DNA of 64,000 nt from Echiichthys vipera (Eukaryota > Chordata > Actinopteri > Perciformes > Trachinidae), in the NCBI GenBank assembly GCA_963691815.1, contig OY829665.1, positions 20,275,294 through 20,339,293 on the forward strand, in the 5' to 3' direction. This document shows, piece after piece, positions 22,471-34,812 of this stretch. The notes below the pieces were generated by a model. It saw only the letters and a list, made by a program, of their open reading frames with translations. It was not told the origin of the DNA and searched no databases. Each line of letters opens with the position of its first letter. Within the stretch, counting starts at the first letter, position 1. The translations under genes and the position numbers were made by a program.

Positions 22471-23606
22471 TTTCTGAACAGTGCAACCAAAACATTCCCT
22501 ATCTAAAAACATAGCCCTAAAGAAAAAAAAATTCTATAACAAAGCCTTTAGGCCGAAGAACCTAAATGAACAGATTTGAATCAGTTTGTGCAATTTTGCC
22601 GACAGTACAATGAACATTTAACACAAAACTTCTTAAAGCAACCTGTTGTCTCTGCTGACTGTGGTGTGATTGGACTGGTTTGTTGTTTTACCATCTGATG
22701 TGCGCACATTTTGTGACTGTGTGTGTGTGGCAGGTTTGGACACCTCTGAAGTGACGGTGTTTGCACATTAGGAGTCTGCGCGTAGCACGTGCGTTCCCAA
22801 TAGTGGGATTTGGTGAGGAAGATGATGCGTCTGTGCAGAGCATAGAACAACAGTGGATACAATGTGCCCTAGACCCCTTTCTCTCTGCTTTGGCAGACCG
22901 CCAACCCGTTCTAATCCTTCACAGCCTAATATTGTCATATTGCGACCCCCTACTTCCTGTCAGTGATTATAATATACTTTGGTTGATAACTTGTCTGTGG
23001 CTGTAGAAATATAGCTTGTTTGCCTGGATGCTTTAGATTGTTCCTGATCAGCTGTGCATTCTATTTTGCAAGGTAATAAAGACCTGGCAACCGCAAAAAA
23101 TTGTCAGTCAGTTGCTGCTTGAAGTCAAATGGAACCTGAGTAAATAAGCCCTAACTCTTTCAATACTAGTATTCAGTTCCACAACAATTCATCCTCTCAA
23201 CACTCCCATCCTTGTAAATTACAGTTGCTTTTGATTGAAATTTTCCTGTATAGAAGGTTACTATGATTTCAATCCTTCTTTGCATCTTATGTTTCTTGTT
23301 TAATGTTGCCATAAAATATAAATAACAAGAAAACTGCCCATTGACCTGTTCCCTCTACCAGTTTAGAAACAATTAATTCAGTTTAAAATGCTGCTATAAA
23401 GAACCATTACAATTTGGACCAAAATATGTCAGCAAAACTCATTTTTCAACCCACAATTAAAAAACAGCTAGATGTTTTTTTTTCTCCGCAGATTTGATTA
23501 AGACAAGTCACAAAGTTACTCAGAGGTTGCAGTTTTACAAGGCAGCCTTACATCAGGGACTAATGATACATGTAATTATAGGCAAGCAGCCTGCCATGTC
23601 TCATAG
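22471..23606. other. Intergenic stretch with nothing recognised
   Basis: AT-rich, apparently unique sequence without coding signature. Confidence 0.45.
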
Positions 23607-23640
23607 TTGATTGAGCTGTGCTTTGATTCCCTAAAGCTGT

Positions 23641-23727
23641 CACTCTTTCCTCCTCACACGCTGTGGAGACACTCTTTCCTCCTCACACGCTGTGGAGACA
23701 CTCTTTCCTCCTCATACACTGTGGAGA
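23641..23727. repeat. 29-bp tandem repeat, 3 copies
   Basis: The unit starts CACTCTTTCCTCCTCACACG and ends CTGTGGAGA. Copies lie at 23641-23669, 23670-23698 and 23699-23727, the third with small changes. Confidence 0.9.
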
Positions 23728-25579
23728 GTGGAGACTGTCAGATGATGGGCCTTGTGGTAGACAGTAGCGTGCAGGAATTTCTTCTAGCATCTCTGTCGCT
23801 CTTTTTAGATCACATATTAGACTCACATCGAGTCTTATTTATGTTTTCGGAGGACAAACGGAGAGAGATGATGTCTGAATGAACACTTTCATGATTTTAC
23901 AAGAGGCATGTGTACCTGCAAACAGAGTAATCTTGGACCCCATGTCTAAGCATATCTTCCCACATAGCTGGTTCTTAACAAAATTGTCAATATAAAATCT
24001 GGTTTAATACACAATTTGTATGTCAAAACATAGATATTTTTGTGTGTTTAGCTTAGAGTCCCATTTCAGCGCTTTAGTTTTTGTGTTTTCTGGCTCAAAG
24101 CACCAAGAGTCCATCAGCTGTCCTGTTCAGCGAAATATTACTTCTCCTCTTCAAGTCTGGAACAAAACAAAAGTGTTTGAAACCTGATTCCTCTGTCCTT
24201 TTTGAATGTATCCACACAATGTACCGTATGTATGTAGCTTCACTTGAAATGTATTTCCACTCTCAGTTTCTTTACATAATGCAGCTTATCTTCCAACTCT
24301 ATCAGTTTTACATTTCAACTTCCAGGTTTTTCAGCAGTGCAAAGTATTTCAGTTTTTTTTCTTCTGGCAATTCTTTTCATATTTCTGCATTTCCAGCAGA
24401 AATTTTGTGATTTCTTTCAGCTGTCAGCATTCACACACATTTTGTGCAGGAAATGCCTGCATTTCTCCACTATCCTGCGCTGCTGTTTTGTACTTTTTCT
24501 GTCTACCTTTCTGCACTTTAGTAAGGAAGGTTTTTGTATGTGTGTGTATAATGTATTTTCTGTGTTTTTATGTAGCACCAAGATCCTAGGGAAACGCTAT
24601 CTTATTGTACTTTATACTGTGTATATGGCTGTAATGACAATAAACCCTCTTGAATGTTGTGTATTGTGGTAAGGGTGTCCCAATTTCAATTCACAATCGA
24701 AATCGATCGAAATGAGTGTTCGATTTCAATTATCAATAGGATCCTTATAAATTATTTAAATTTGACCATATGGCTTTAGTGTGATGCATTGCAAAAATGG
24801 CGGTTATGTCACACTTGATACCATGTTGTAGGGCTGGGTATTATCAAGAACTTCACAATACGATACATATGTTTCGATATTGAATCAGTAATAAGTGTAG
24901 ATGACAGAAGTGAACAAATCATTCATTAGAGTACCTTCTGATAATTGTTAAATTATAATGTGTACAATATTTTTGCTGGTTTATAACAAACTAATCCCAA
25001 CAAAAATTAAGAGAAGATAGTAGGTAGTGTTGTTATTACTATTAAAATGACTTCATGAACGCTTTCGTAGGACGTCGTACAAAAGTTATGTACAGAAATT
25101 GGTAAAATGGTGAATGGTGAAGATAGTGACTGCAAAAAGACGCAAGGCCAGAAGTGGTCTATGAAGACAACGTATCACTGTTGCGTGACCGGTTTTAGCC
25201 TACAAAAGGTGACTGTTAGGGTTAGACATGACAATCTCTTGATTAGCATTAGAAAAAGGACATTGGTTTGGTTCAGTACGTCCATGACATGATCGCCCCC
25301 CACCCGGGAAATGAACCCCGCCCATCCGGGTGAAAGTCCTGCAGCTGCTTGCTTCGGTCACCATTGTGTTTGAATTAATGTTGTTTGGTTGAGTGGGGCC
25401 TCCATACTATGCAAATCACACTACGGTTTTGCCCACAGTGCCCCAACTCGACTAGGGCTTTATTACAAAGGTAATAATCGATTAAGGAAATATTATATTG
25501 CAATGCTCTAAAGAAATAGACTTGAAAACGTGTTGTCAGGACAAAAAAACGATTTCTTGATCGTTATGAATCAAGACTG
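23728..25579. other. Intergenic stretch with repeat debris
   Basis: 24670-24900 holds CGAAATCGATCGAAATGAG and GGGCTGGGTATTATC, phrases common in dispersed fish repeats. The rest shows no recognisable feature. Confidence 0.4.
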
Positions 25580-25660
25580 GATAATTCAAGATTCAAGATT
25601 CAAGATTCAAGAAGCTTTATTTATCCCGAGGGAAATTATTTTGCAACAGTTTCAATACAA
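25580..25660 (-). mobile_element. LINE 3' tail with (ATTCAAG)n
   Basis: Four ATTCAAG units are followed by AAGCTTTATTTATCCCGAGG and GAAATTATTTTGCAACAG. On the minus strand this reads as a LINE 3' end with its short tandem tail, related to the piece at 15757. Confidence 0.6.
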
Positions 25661-26154
25661 AGGTGGAAAAGGGTCAGAGTAACAATAAGCATAAACATGA
25701 ATCAAATCAAAACACAGCTAACATCAGATAAATCTAACATGGCATAGCTGTCAGTGCTAATTATTATTATTATTTTAAAAAGTAAATATTGGATTTGGAG
25801 AATCATGACACAGGTAATGTCATTTGGAACAGTTTATTCAGGCCTTTGCATTTGTATTCATTTATTATTGACAGACAGATTGACTGACTTATTGAACTGA
25901 TTTGAAATTAAACACATTCACCGGAAGGTCACTTTTATTTTGAAGTCACTTCTTACACACTTACACCTAGTTAGTATGTTCATGTACTGCAAAACATTGT
26001 TTTTTCAAAGTGGAGGATGGCTTGACTGCAGTTTTCTACATTAGCCTGACTAGACTAGTTGCAAATGCTTATTAGTGTGGCCCTCTCAGATCATTTTCAA
26101 TTTCCAAGGGGGTTATCAGCAGTGTAGAACACAATGCTTCTAGACCCAATTGGA

Positions 26155-26245
26155 TAGACCTACAACCAATCAGAGCCGTGACACATGACCTACAACCATT
26201 CAGAGCTGTGACACAAGACCTACAACCAATGAAAGCAACAAAACA
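26155..26245. repeat. 30-bp imperfect tandem repeat, about 3 copies
   Basis: The unit GACCTACAACCAATCAGAGC plus CGTGACACAT repeats three times with substitutions. The downstream part (CAAATTACAGCTTAACAGTA) recurs at 59835-59860, showing that the array sits in a dispersed repeat. Confidence 0.75.
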
Positions 26246-26960
26246 GCAACGCTTGCTCGGTGGAAAACAATGGCAATCGCGTAAGAAACTTTCTCAAATT
26301 ACAGCTTAACAGTACACTAAAAAGCATTTCTGAAAACATTTTATGCAAGAAATACGTATACATGACAGAAAATTTGATGTGATTGATTCATGAAATTGTT
26401 CTTAAAGTGATCCCTACGATATTGTTTACCACTGTCGTTGTCATTATAGTAGGGCTGTCGAAATTATTGCAATATGGTGCTATTAATAAGCCAACCACAG
26501 GGGATGGCAAGCAACCACGCCACCCACCACAACAACTATATTCACATTTTTTCTTTTCTTCATGAGACCAGGCGCTTGTTCTTTTACACTTAATTGAGTG
26601 TGTATTGACTTTGAAATACATTCATAATGAAAACAAGCATTGAGAGTGTAATTTACCAGTCACGGTAACAAAGGGAGCATTTAACAAACAAATGAGTCAC
26701 TCCATCTAAAGGCTGCTCGAAAGCAGCTGGGATAAGAAGGCGGGTGATGCTGTTGAATGTGTGTTAGCATGTTGGGTGTGTTTCCATTCACATCCCCTAC
26801 AGTGGAGGAGCAATGGCGACACATCGTCCTCGTTGCTGTTGTAGCTGACCGGGTCTTCAGGTTCCTCCTTTCGGTTGAGTTTCCAGGTGGAACTCACGCT
26901 TTTGGTTGTTTAGTCGTTATATGCATTAATCTACATACAACAATCAACAATAGTGCATAC

Positions 26961-27150
26961 TAAGGATGGTGAAATTAAGCTTCATGAAGCATTTTCATTA
27001 TTTTCTCTCTGTTCAACAAAGGGTTGAAAACACACTGAATCACCATTCATTGAGCCATTTTCTTTAAACCAGGAAATTGGAATTTGGCTCTATGTAGTTG
27101 GATCAACAAATACAACTAATGCTTTATGAAGCTTCGTTTGGACATCACTA
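26961..27150. mobile_element. Palindromic hAT-like MITE, copy 1, with 8-bp target duplication
   Basis: A 190-bp element with termini TAAGGATGGTGAAATTAAGC and GTTTGGACATCACTA. It is flanked by a perfect GTGCATAC duplication at 26953-26960 and 27151-27158. It carries the family core TTGAAAACACACTGAATCAC and CAACAAATACAACTAATGC. Confidence 0.85.
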
Positions 27151-28059
27151 GTGCATACTGCGCTTTTGAGCCAGCCTGAATCACCGCAAGGGAAATTTCT
27201 TCACCAAGACAGCCCTACGTTATACAGTAGCTGTGTATAGACCTCGACATCGACTTGAGTTAGAACTATAGTTGTCTTTTAGAACTATAGTTATTTTTTA
27301 TAGTTATTAACACATTGGATAGTATTCCAGCATAGAGGCTAGCTGTTGGCGGCCCTAAGCTAAATATAAGGTATATATGGTTACTTATTCACCAACCTCT
27401 ATTACTAGTTCTATTGCTACTACTTAAGTATCGTCTGCCTCTATTCTTAGCAGTACTAGTGCTATGGCCTCTACTGCAATTACTTCTACAAGTATTGGTG
27501 TTAATGGGGCATTGTGTCAGTTCAGTCAGAGCACTGATATCTCACTTGCATCAGCTGCTTCATTTATGCTTCATCAATGACTCATTTTCCATGTGCTTGG
27601 CTGCCAGCTGACCTGTATCATTAGATTGTTTTCATGCAGGTGTACAGCATGGCCTTTAAACCTGACACGTTTCACTTTAACGCAGCATAGTGCCGTCATG
27701 ACAACAACATTCGACACGAGGCACACCAGCTCTCTACTAATCTCCACCTCTTATGTGATCAAACATGGGTTTTGTTGACTATAAGAGCTAATGCTCGTTT
27801 GTGTGTGTGACCCTTAATTATTAATAATACTATTAGTTTGACATTTGACCCATTATTGTTACAAATCTATTGAACAACTAGCACTACTCGCTTGCTAACT
27901 GCTTTATATGGGGACTGCAGCTTATGATTTCATTGATTCTTAGTGAATGTGTCAACTCTTTTTTACGCCTAATCCATCCACCTTTTTGTCCATAAAATGT
28001 AAGAAAATAGTAAAACCTGCTCATCACAATTTTCCAAAGCCTGAGTTGACTTATTCACG

Positions 28060-28270
28060 TTGTTCTGTCCTCACCAATAGTCTAAAACAAAACCCAAAGA
28101 TATTTAGCTTAATATGATAAAATAATGATATGTAAATATATGCAAACATTCACATTTTAAGTGCTGGAATTTGTCCATTTTTGTTTTTTAAATTGAACCA
28201 TAAAATCAAATATCAAGATAATTTTCTGTCAACTGACTAATCATTAAATTGACTGTTTTCAGCTCTATAC
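28060..28270 (+). repeat. Dispersed AT-rich repeat family, copy 1
   Basis: CCCAAAGATATTTAGCTTAA, ATGATAAAATAATGATATG, ACATTTTAAGTGCTGGAAT and a CTGACTAATCATTAAATTGA...CAGCTCTA end match the copies at 34610-34812, 54885-55125 (inverted) and 61945-62070. Confidence 0.55.
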
Positions 28271-28332
28271 CATCACTACCGTTGGCCTTTAAAGTTGGCC
28301 TTTCATAGTTCACACAGGGACCTGTTGCTGTC

Positions 28333-28410
28333 AGTAAGCTTCATTAAGCGTTTTCATCTAGTGGGCTCAACAAATACAACTAATGCTTCATGAAGCTTCA
28401 TTTGGACATA
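28333..28410. mobile_element. Internally deleted copy of the 190-bp hAT-like MITE
   Basis: Only the two ends remain: GTAAGCTTCATTAAGCGTTT and GGGCTCAACAAATACAACTA followed by ATGCTTCATGAAGCTTCATT. The middle third is missing. Confidence 0.7.
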
Positions 28411-28849
28411 GTCTTAACTATGTAAGCACATTATTTATACTGAGGATATTAATGTTCAAAACACAAGGCAGTGCTTTTCCCTCATTACCTGATGCTCAGA
28501 GGAAAAATGTCCTCTCCTCTTTAACGCACATATGTGAAATCACATGGGCCCTAAAGTCCAATTAAACCCAATAGTAAAACAGACAAAGGATGCAGTTCTA
28601 ATTGTGTTAACATGACCCTTTAAAGGATTCAATTCTAAGATCACAAAAAAATATTCTTTCTATCCTTGTTTTACTTTCTAAAATAGTTGAGAGTGTTTTA
28701 TTATCTGTTTGGATTGAAATTAACATTATTTTCCGTTTTATCATTTCTCAGCACCCACAATTGCTTTCCTCATCGGTTGTTGATAGTTAAATAAAGCATC
28801 TTGAAACGATAAAAATCGTATTCTCGGACTTCAGATGTTCCCTCGAGTT

Positions 28850-29450
28850 TATTTTCTGGAGCCAGGACAGTGATAACAGCATGTGCGCTGATTCATTTCC
28901 TGAAGCCAACTTCTCCTTCTAAGGCAAAAAAAAACAAAACAGCATTGGCGTGTAACCAAAAAATACGTGTAATATCGACTTTTGCCAGGGAGCGATGGGT
29001 AAAGAGCCGACATCACTTTGTTTCTGAAAGAAACCTCTGGTTTTGCGTTATATGTTGGTGAGTAACGAGCCCGACGCTGACGAGCGGTTGTGCGTCTTGG
29101 AGAGGGCAGGGACGCCGGAGACGCGCAACGGCAGTAGTGCAGTCTGGTTGGAGCCACCGGTTGAGATCATTCAACACTCCGAACACTGACTGTCGGAACG
29201 GATTGTGGGATACAAACCGACGACCTCCACCTGCCCGAAATCTTCCTGAACAAACGATGGACATCCTCCTCGGACGCCTAAATAGCCACGAAAGCGTCGG
29301 ATGAGTGAAATCGGAGATGCTGCGCACCAAAATCCTGAGGCTTTTTTGAACAGGACAGTGGGTGTGTGTGCGCGTCGGGCTCGCCGTTACCTCCGGACTG
29401 CACTCGCCAACTTCCCCCGCTTTCCATCAAGTCATGTCTGATACAGAGCG
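28850..29450 (+). promoter_or_regulatory. kcnc2: Probable promoter and 5' leader of kcnc2
   Basis: Sequence turns GC- and CpG-richer from about 28980 up to the start codon at 29451, as at many vertebrate CpG-island promoters. No TATA box stands out. The leader contains several short upstream open frames. The transcription start cannot be placed from sequence alone. Long minus-strand open frames here are shadows of GC-rich sequence. Confidence 0.5.
29301..29441 (+). other. Upstream open reading frame in the kcnc2 leader
   Basis: A 46-codon frame starts with MSEIGDAAHQNP and ends FPSSHV, with its TGA at 29439-29441, nine bases before the kcnc2 ATG. The peptide has no recognised domain. If it is within the mRNA it would be expected to reduce main-frame translation. 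Confidence 0.4.
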
Positions 29451-29481
29451 ATGGGCAAGTTTGATGACAACGAGAGGATAA
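29434..29481 (+). other. Overlapping upstream frame across the kcnc2 start
   Basis: An ATG at 29434 (G at -3, T at +4) opens a 15-codon frame (MSDTERWASLMTTRG) ending with TAA at 29479-29481. It overlaps the kcnc2 start at 29451 out of frame, so ribosomes starting here would miss the kcnc2 ATG. Confidence 0.4.
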
Positions 29482-30005
29482 TCCTCAACGTCGGGGGCAC
29501 CAGGCACGAAACCTACAAAACCACCCTGAAGACGCTGCCGGGGACGCGTCTGGCCCTTCTCGCCTCCGACTCGGACATCGACTCCGTGCTGGATCAGCTG
29601 CAACAAGTCCCCGGCTTCATCGAGTACAACGCGCGGACCAACGAGTACTTCTTCGACCGCCACCCGGGGGTCTTCGCCTATGTGCTCAACTACTACCGCA
29701 CCGGGAAACTCCACTGCCCCGCGGATGTGTGCGGACCGCTGTTCGAGGAGGAGCTCTCCTTCTGGGGGATCGATGAGACGGACGTGGAGCCCTGCTGCTG
29801 GATGACATACCGGCAGCACCGGGACGCGGAGGAGGCTCTGGATGTGTTCGAGCTTAACGTGGACACCGGGGAGGATGACGACGAGATAGGGAAGAGGCTC
29901 GGCATTGAGGACGTGGCTGCCGACGGTAATGTCAGCCTGTGGAGGAAGTGGCAGCCGGTGATCTGGAATCTATTCGAGGATCCCTACTCCTCCAGGGCAG
30001 CGAGG
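29451..30005 (+). CDS. kcnc2: Kv3.2-type voltage-gated potassium channel, first coding exon (N-terminal T1 domain)
   Basis: This 185-codon exon encodes the cytoplasmic N-terminus of a Shaw-type (Kv3) channel, a plasma-membrane K+ channel for fast repolarisation in neurons. T1 landmarks are NVGGTRH at 13-19, FFDRHPG at 67-73 and NYYRTGKLHCPADVCG at 80-95. The zinc motif HX5CX20CC uses His88, Cys94, Cys115 and Cys116, as in non-Shaker Kv families. It ends FEDPYSSRAAR, where S1 sequence follows in the family. The start MGK.....NER, LALLAS and KRLGIED favour KCNC2 over KCNC1, 3 or 4. The stretch at about 40-64 replaces the long Pro/Gly-rich insert of the mammalian protein. The ATG has G at -3 and +4. 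The exon stops in phase 0 at AGG|GTAAGG. No membrane-spanning exon is present downstream, so the gene is partial here. Confidence 0.93.
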
Positions 30006-30820
30006 GTAAGGGCGCACCGCTGCGTCTGGGGCTCTCCAAACATACACGATAACCATCACTTTACACCTCACTCCAATTTATTTTCATTCATATATAACGA
30101 CTTATTTTAACCCCCAGATCTCTTAGAAAGGGCAAATAAACTTATTCATAAGTTGGTGTAAAGTCTCAGGAACGCACTTTCCCCTAAAGAAGTGAGATAA
30201 TTTCCATTCCAACCAGTTGTATGAAATATACTGATGTAATTCATGCATAATGACCCTCTAGACTCTTTAATGACACTTGTTTTAGAGCCTGATTTGTGAA
30301 CAGTTGCAAGTATCACTTTTTAATAAAGCAGATTTGTCCACTTTTCATAAGCAAACAAGGTGTTAACACTGTCAGGATGGATATTCTTAGCAGTGTATTT
30401 TAGATGTGGAGGCCTGTGCCAAACAGAGGCTATAGCCCACATTTGTTTCACTCTGATGCTGTTTATTTTAGCCACGCATCCTATATCTGTGTTACTTTGT
30501 TGTTCCTGTTCAAACTGTTTAGTTTATTGGGTTACAGCTCTAGAAATTGAAACTCTCACAGCGTGTTAGTTACCTATTTTAGACTTCATTCAGAAACGCT
30601 CGATTTCTGATGAACACAAAACAAATGTGTGGGACTTTGGCCTCATGCAGGGAATAGGAGAGGTGTTAACTTTTCTTTTCTTTTTGATCATCATGAGGTT
30701 TTTTTTTTACACCGGCACAAGGGTAAAGTGTGTGCTATGATTTATAAATGTAAATAAGTTTGAGTTTTGAGGTTTTACCTGGTTTGTGTGCAGTTCAAAA
30801 GCATGCATGCTGAGATTTGA

Positions 30821-30841
30821 CCCCCCCCCCCCCCCCCCCCC
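30821..30841. repeat. Poly(C) tract
   Basis: 21 consecutive C. Confidence 0.95.
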
Positions 30842-32062
30842 AACGAAACAAACGTGCATTTTCTGTCTTTCTGAATCTTCACCACTAGGACATTAGTTGT
30901 TAGAAAATCACACCGCATGATTTTGTTATTCTCTGTCCGGACATTAGCGTTGATCAGAAGTTTTTGAACATTAAAATCCAGTGTGTTGAATGGACTTTAT
31001 GTCAGCTTAACAAAGACCATCTGCAACAATTGTCTCTGAGGAACAATCACCTTTTCATTTGAGACCCTCCAAGAGAGGGACAGGGGCTCTGCTAAGCTGG
31101 CCTTAGGCTGCTGGTGAATCCGGGGTAATGGACAGCAAATCGATCCCTCATTGGTAGGCTGATGTGTTACAAGAGTTAAAGACTGCCAGCTGTGATGTCA
31201 CACTGTGAATGGAAGTTAATGCAAAACAGCCACATACATCTTCATGATGTCACAGGCAACATGCTAATGTAACCGGAAGCAAGCAACAACTGTTGAAGCT
31301 GAAATGTTTAATCAGTTCAGGTTCAAATAATTAAGAAAAAGAAAAGAAAACTGATGGTTTTATGTGCTGCAGCAGCTTCTGCTATACAGTTCATGTGTTA
31401 CCCTTTGGGGTCAAATATACCAAAAGCTTTTTAGGGAATTAGGATTTTCACTTCAATTTCTGGTAGGTTATATTTTGCAGTTATATTCTCTGTATTTTAA
31501 ATTTGACATTTCCCGTCAAAAAAGCAAATTATTTCGTCTTTACCAAGCTTCAATTGAGTCTTATTATTTTCAACAACTTAATATTTCAAAACATCATTTA
31601 AAGGAATAGTTCTACATTTTAAAAATACTCCCTGTATTATTTTTTCTCTCCTGAGTGTTAGATCAAAACTCAATACCACCCATCAGATCTGTCCTTTAAA
31701 TATGAAGCTACGCGTCTATCTCACCGAAACGCCCCTAATTTGTATGTGAGTCGCTCGAGCGGCTGTTTCAGCGGCCGTTTGTTGGCCCCGTCACAGAGCA
31801 GGGCCGTTTTTCTCCCCCAAGAGAAGCCCGGTTGCTTATTGGATGTAACGCTCAGCGGGATGTGACGTGTGGTAGTACACACACCACAACAACACGGCGA
31901 AGTAGAGCAGACAATTTTATCCAGTGGTGAAGAAGAACACAGCACAGAAAATGATCTGTGAACGCACATCTTTGCACGGGCTTGGTAAATGAGTGCTGCA
32001 GCGGCCGGGTTGGATTCTGATATGCGGCCCTCTGCTGCGCACTCCCTCTCCCTCTCCCATTT

Positions 32063-32071
32063 ACACACACA

Positions 32072-32157
<86 letters not shown>
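32063..32157. repeat. (CA)n microsatellite
   Basis: About 95 bases of CA repeats with a single T interruption near 32078. The long Cys-Val and His-Thr open frames on both strands come from it. Confidence 0.97.
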
Positions 32158-32811
32158 GTACTGCAAGCGGGTTGACAGCCTGTCTGTCAACACGCAAGGT
32201 GAGGTTGCCTTCACACATTTCTTTTGCATTTGACCTGCATTCATGCTAAATACAGTGGAAGTGGAAGTGCCCCGTTGAAACTCTCTTCTAACATATGGAT
32301 ATGACCTAACAATACCTTTAATAGAACCTATAATTATTTGATGAAACCTCATTGTCAAATTAACCTCTTTTTCTCAACCATTAAACACCAGCATACCTTT
32401 CATCACACCACGAACAGCTAAAGAATAGAGTGTATTATATTTTGGCAACATCATTCCTTCTCTTCATTGTCTACAGGTAGTGGTTTGAACAGGACTATGT
32501 GGAAGAAAATGGCTCTCCATCATTAAGGCCTGGCTGATATGGGATTTTTAAAAATTTTGAGCTGGAATCATATTAACCTTTTCTGTGTGCGTTTTGCACC
32601 AAATTGACTCTGCAAAGTTCCTCATAAAGGTGCTTTCATAAACAAACAACTTTATTAAGGAATATTAAACATTATTATGCAAAATATATACAATGTACTA
32701 AACTGCCAATCAATTCTAATTGAATACCGAGAAAATAAAGAATAAATAAAAATAGTTAAATGGCTAAATAGATATCATGTTCTGTATCAGTAGATTACTG
32801 ACCATCTAAAC

Positions 32812-32914
32812 CAGGGGTGTCAAAGTGATCCAGTAAAGGGCCGCTGTGGCTGCTTGGTTGGAATGAAAACCTGCAGCCACAGCGGCCCTTTACTGGATTA
32901 GTTTGAGACACCTG
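32812..32914. mobile_element. Near-perfect hairpin MITE with 8-bp target duplication
   Basis: Two 42-base arms, 32812-32853 (CAGGGGTGTCAAAGTGATCC ...) and 32873-32914 (ending GTTTGAGACACCTG), are inverted copies with only a few mismatches around a 19-base spacer. A perfect ATCTAAAC duplication flanks it at 32804-32811 and 32915-32922. The CAGGGGTGTCAAA start is a familiar teleost hAT-like MITE terminus. Confidence 0.88.
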
Positions 32915-33464
32915 ATCTAAACGAATAATAAATAAACAGCTATATGACACCGTCACTCCAATCAAATCACCCCAATCGCTGTTTTCTGCATTAAATGTTC
33001 TGTAAAACTGGTTTTCATATCAAAGCATTTTGGAAAACATGTACAGCAATAGAGATAGATCTCGATATCTATGTGTCAGGCCCATAAAGGCAGATATTAT
33101 TGGCTGACCGTTATATTGGCCTGGCTCTATCCATCATACAGTATGTTTTTGTATGTACTGTATGTTTTGTGGTGGAATATAAGTAAAAACATTTGTACAT
33201 ATTTGATATACTGTATATTTTAGGAACAAATTAATTGACCTTTGTCTAGATTTTCCAGAAAAATTCTTTTGTCTGTATGAAACTTATATAAACTGAGTGT
33301 ACATTTATCCTGGAGTTACAGCATTCCCTGAGTCCTTGTGCTGAGTTGGTGACGACTGGCATCAGTTTGGCCTGTTGATTTAATCTTTACTTGTTTCCTC
33401 AATCACCCAATTTCAGACTGTCTCCCATCTAGATTTTTAATGAAAGAAGAGGAGTTGGGCTATA

Positions 33465-33467
<3 letters not shown>

Positions 33468-33535
<68 letters not shown>

Positions 33536-33536
33536 T
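33468..33536. repeat. (GT)n microsatellite
   Basis: About 68 bases of GT repeats with one T interruption near the end. Confidence 0.97.
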
Positions 33537-34609
33537 TGATGTGTGGTGAGGGTGGCAATAGCTTTGACTTTGTATCAATTGTCTTCCTCTTACAATCCAT
33601 CAGTAAACTGGATGGGGCCCGGATGTGTACCTTATAAATTGAAGATACTTTCACAGTGTAATATTTACCGTGATATTACACCTTGATATCATTCCCACAG
33701 CTAAATTTGAGGTTACAATAACATTTCATTACAGTCAGCTTTGCAGACACAGCATGAAATCATTAAATATTAAAGGGAAACAGAAGATGACCACAAAAGT
33801 TCCTCATACTCTCCGCTACATTTCATTGGTTGTTTCTGAGAAATGCGGAGGAAGTAGCAGTGACGATGTGTCAGAAGTAAATATTGAGTTAGTTTCAATT
33901 ATGCTTCACTGGCAGGCGGGAGTTGATGGAGCCGAATTCTTGTATTTACAACACACATACACCTGCCTCCCTGCACCAACACTGAGCCAGTATGCACACA
34001 GAAATGAAGTCACGCCACAATTCCCTGCCACCAACACCACACAGAAGCATCTGTTTATATTCAAACCTCTGTTGTCTGCATGTGAATCACATTTCCGGAT
34101 GTCCACGATGCCCCACCTGCAACCATGTTAGGCTTCAGTTTGGTGTAACGGAGGAACCATATAAAGAGATGCTACTCCTCCTTATTGCCTTGTTTTCTCT
34201 CGTATTAAAGGCCAGCTTGCTTTTGGTTAACCTTTTAATGCAACCCCTGTACAGAGACAATCTTTGTGTACAGTATGTGGGTGAGAGAGCTGATGCGTAG
34301 TGTGAAAGTGAGTGTGTGTGTCTAAAAGATGGCCCTCGGGGGCATTTATCCACCCCCTGAAAAGGCGTTAGTAGTGAGTAATGTGAAATTATCCTCCGTG
34401 GAAATAAAAGGTCTAATGTCAGCCTGGCAACCCGTGTCAGTGGGAAGCTCAGTGCTCTTACACAGTTCACCTTTGACCCTGACAGAGGTGACAGTATTAA
34501 CTGCAGATAATCAATCCCTATCCGCAGTAGGGCTCTGAATCATTTATTTAGATTTAGTTTGACATGACGGGGCTGCAGGGATAATGTATTTTTGTAGGTG
34601 AAAAATGTG

Positions 34610-34812
34610 GATCAGTGTTTTCCAAAGTCCAAGATGACATCCCCAACTCAAAGATATTAAGTTTACTATCATAAAGGAGGAACGAAACCAGAAAATATTC
34701 ATATTGAAGAAGCTGATATCAGAGAATTTTTATGAAAAAAAATAGTTGGTAGTTAATTTTATAGTTGATAACTAACTAATTAATTAACTATCTAATAGTT
34801 GCAGCTCTATTG
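34610..34812 (+). repeat. Dispersed AT-rich repeat family, copy 2
   Basis: CTCAAAGATATTAAGTTTAC, CAGAAAATATTCATATTGAA, AATAGTTGGTAGTTAATTTT and AATAGTTGCAGCTCTAT correspond to the copies at 28060 and, inverted, 54885. Confidence 0.6.

Noticed and set aside
22093..22512. 139-codon minus-strand open frame
   Set aside because: It is an open frame through a common interspersed repeat (22140-22470), with no conserved domain.
29427..29905. Long minus-strand frames across the kcnc2 exon
   Set aside because: They are antisense shadows of the GC-rich T1 coding exon.
31721..32358. Overlapping 165- and 168-codon minus-strand frames and + strand counterparts
   Set aside because: Their cores are the (CA)n microsatellite read as Cys-Val or His-Thr repeats; the flanks have no protein family.
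33670..34131. 153-codon + strand open frame
   Set aside because: Composition looks random, no domain was recognised, and no splice partners or family resemblance are seen.
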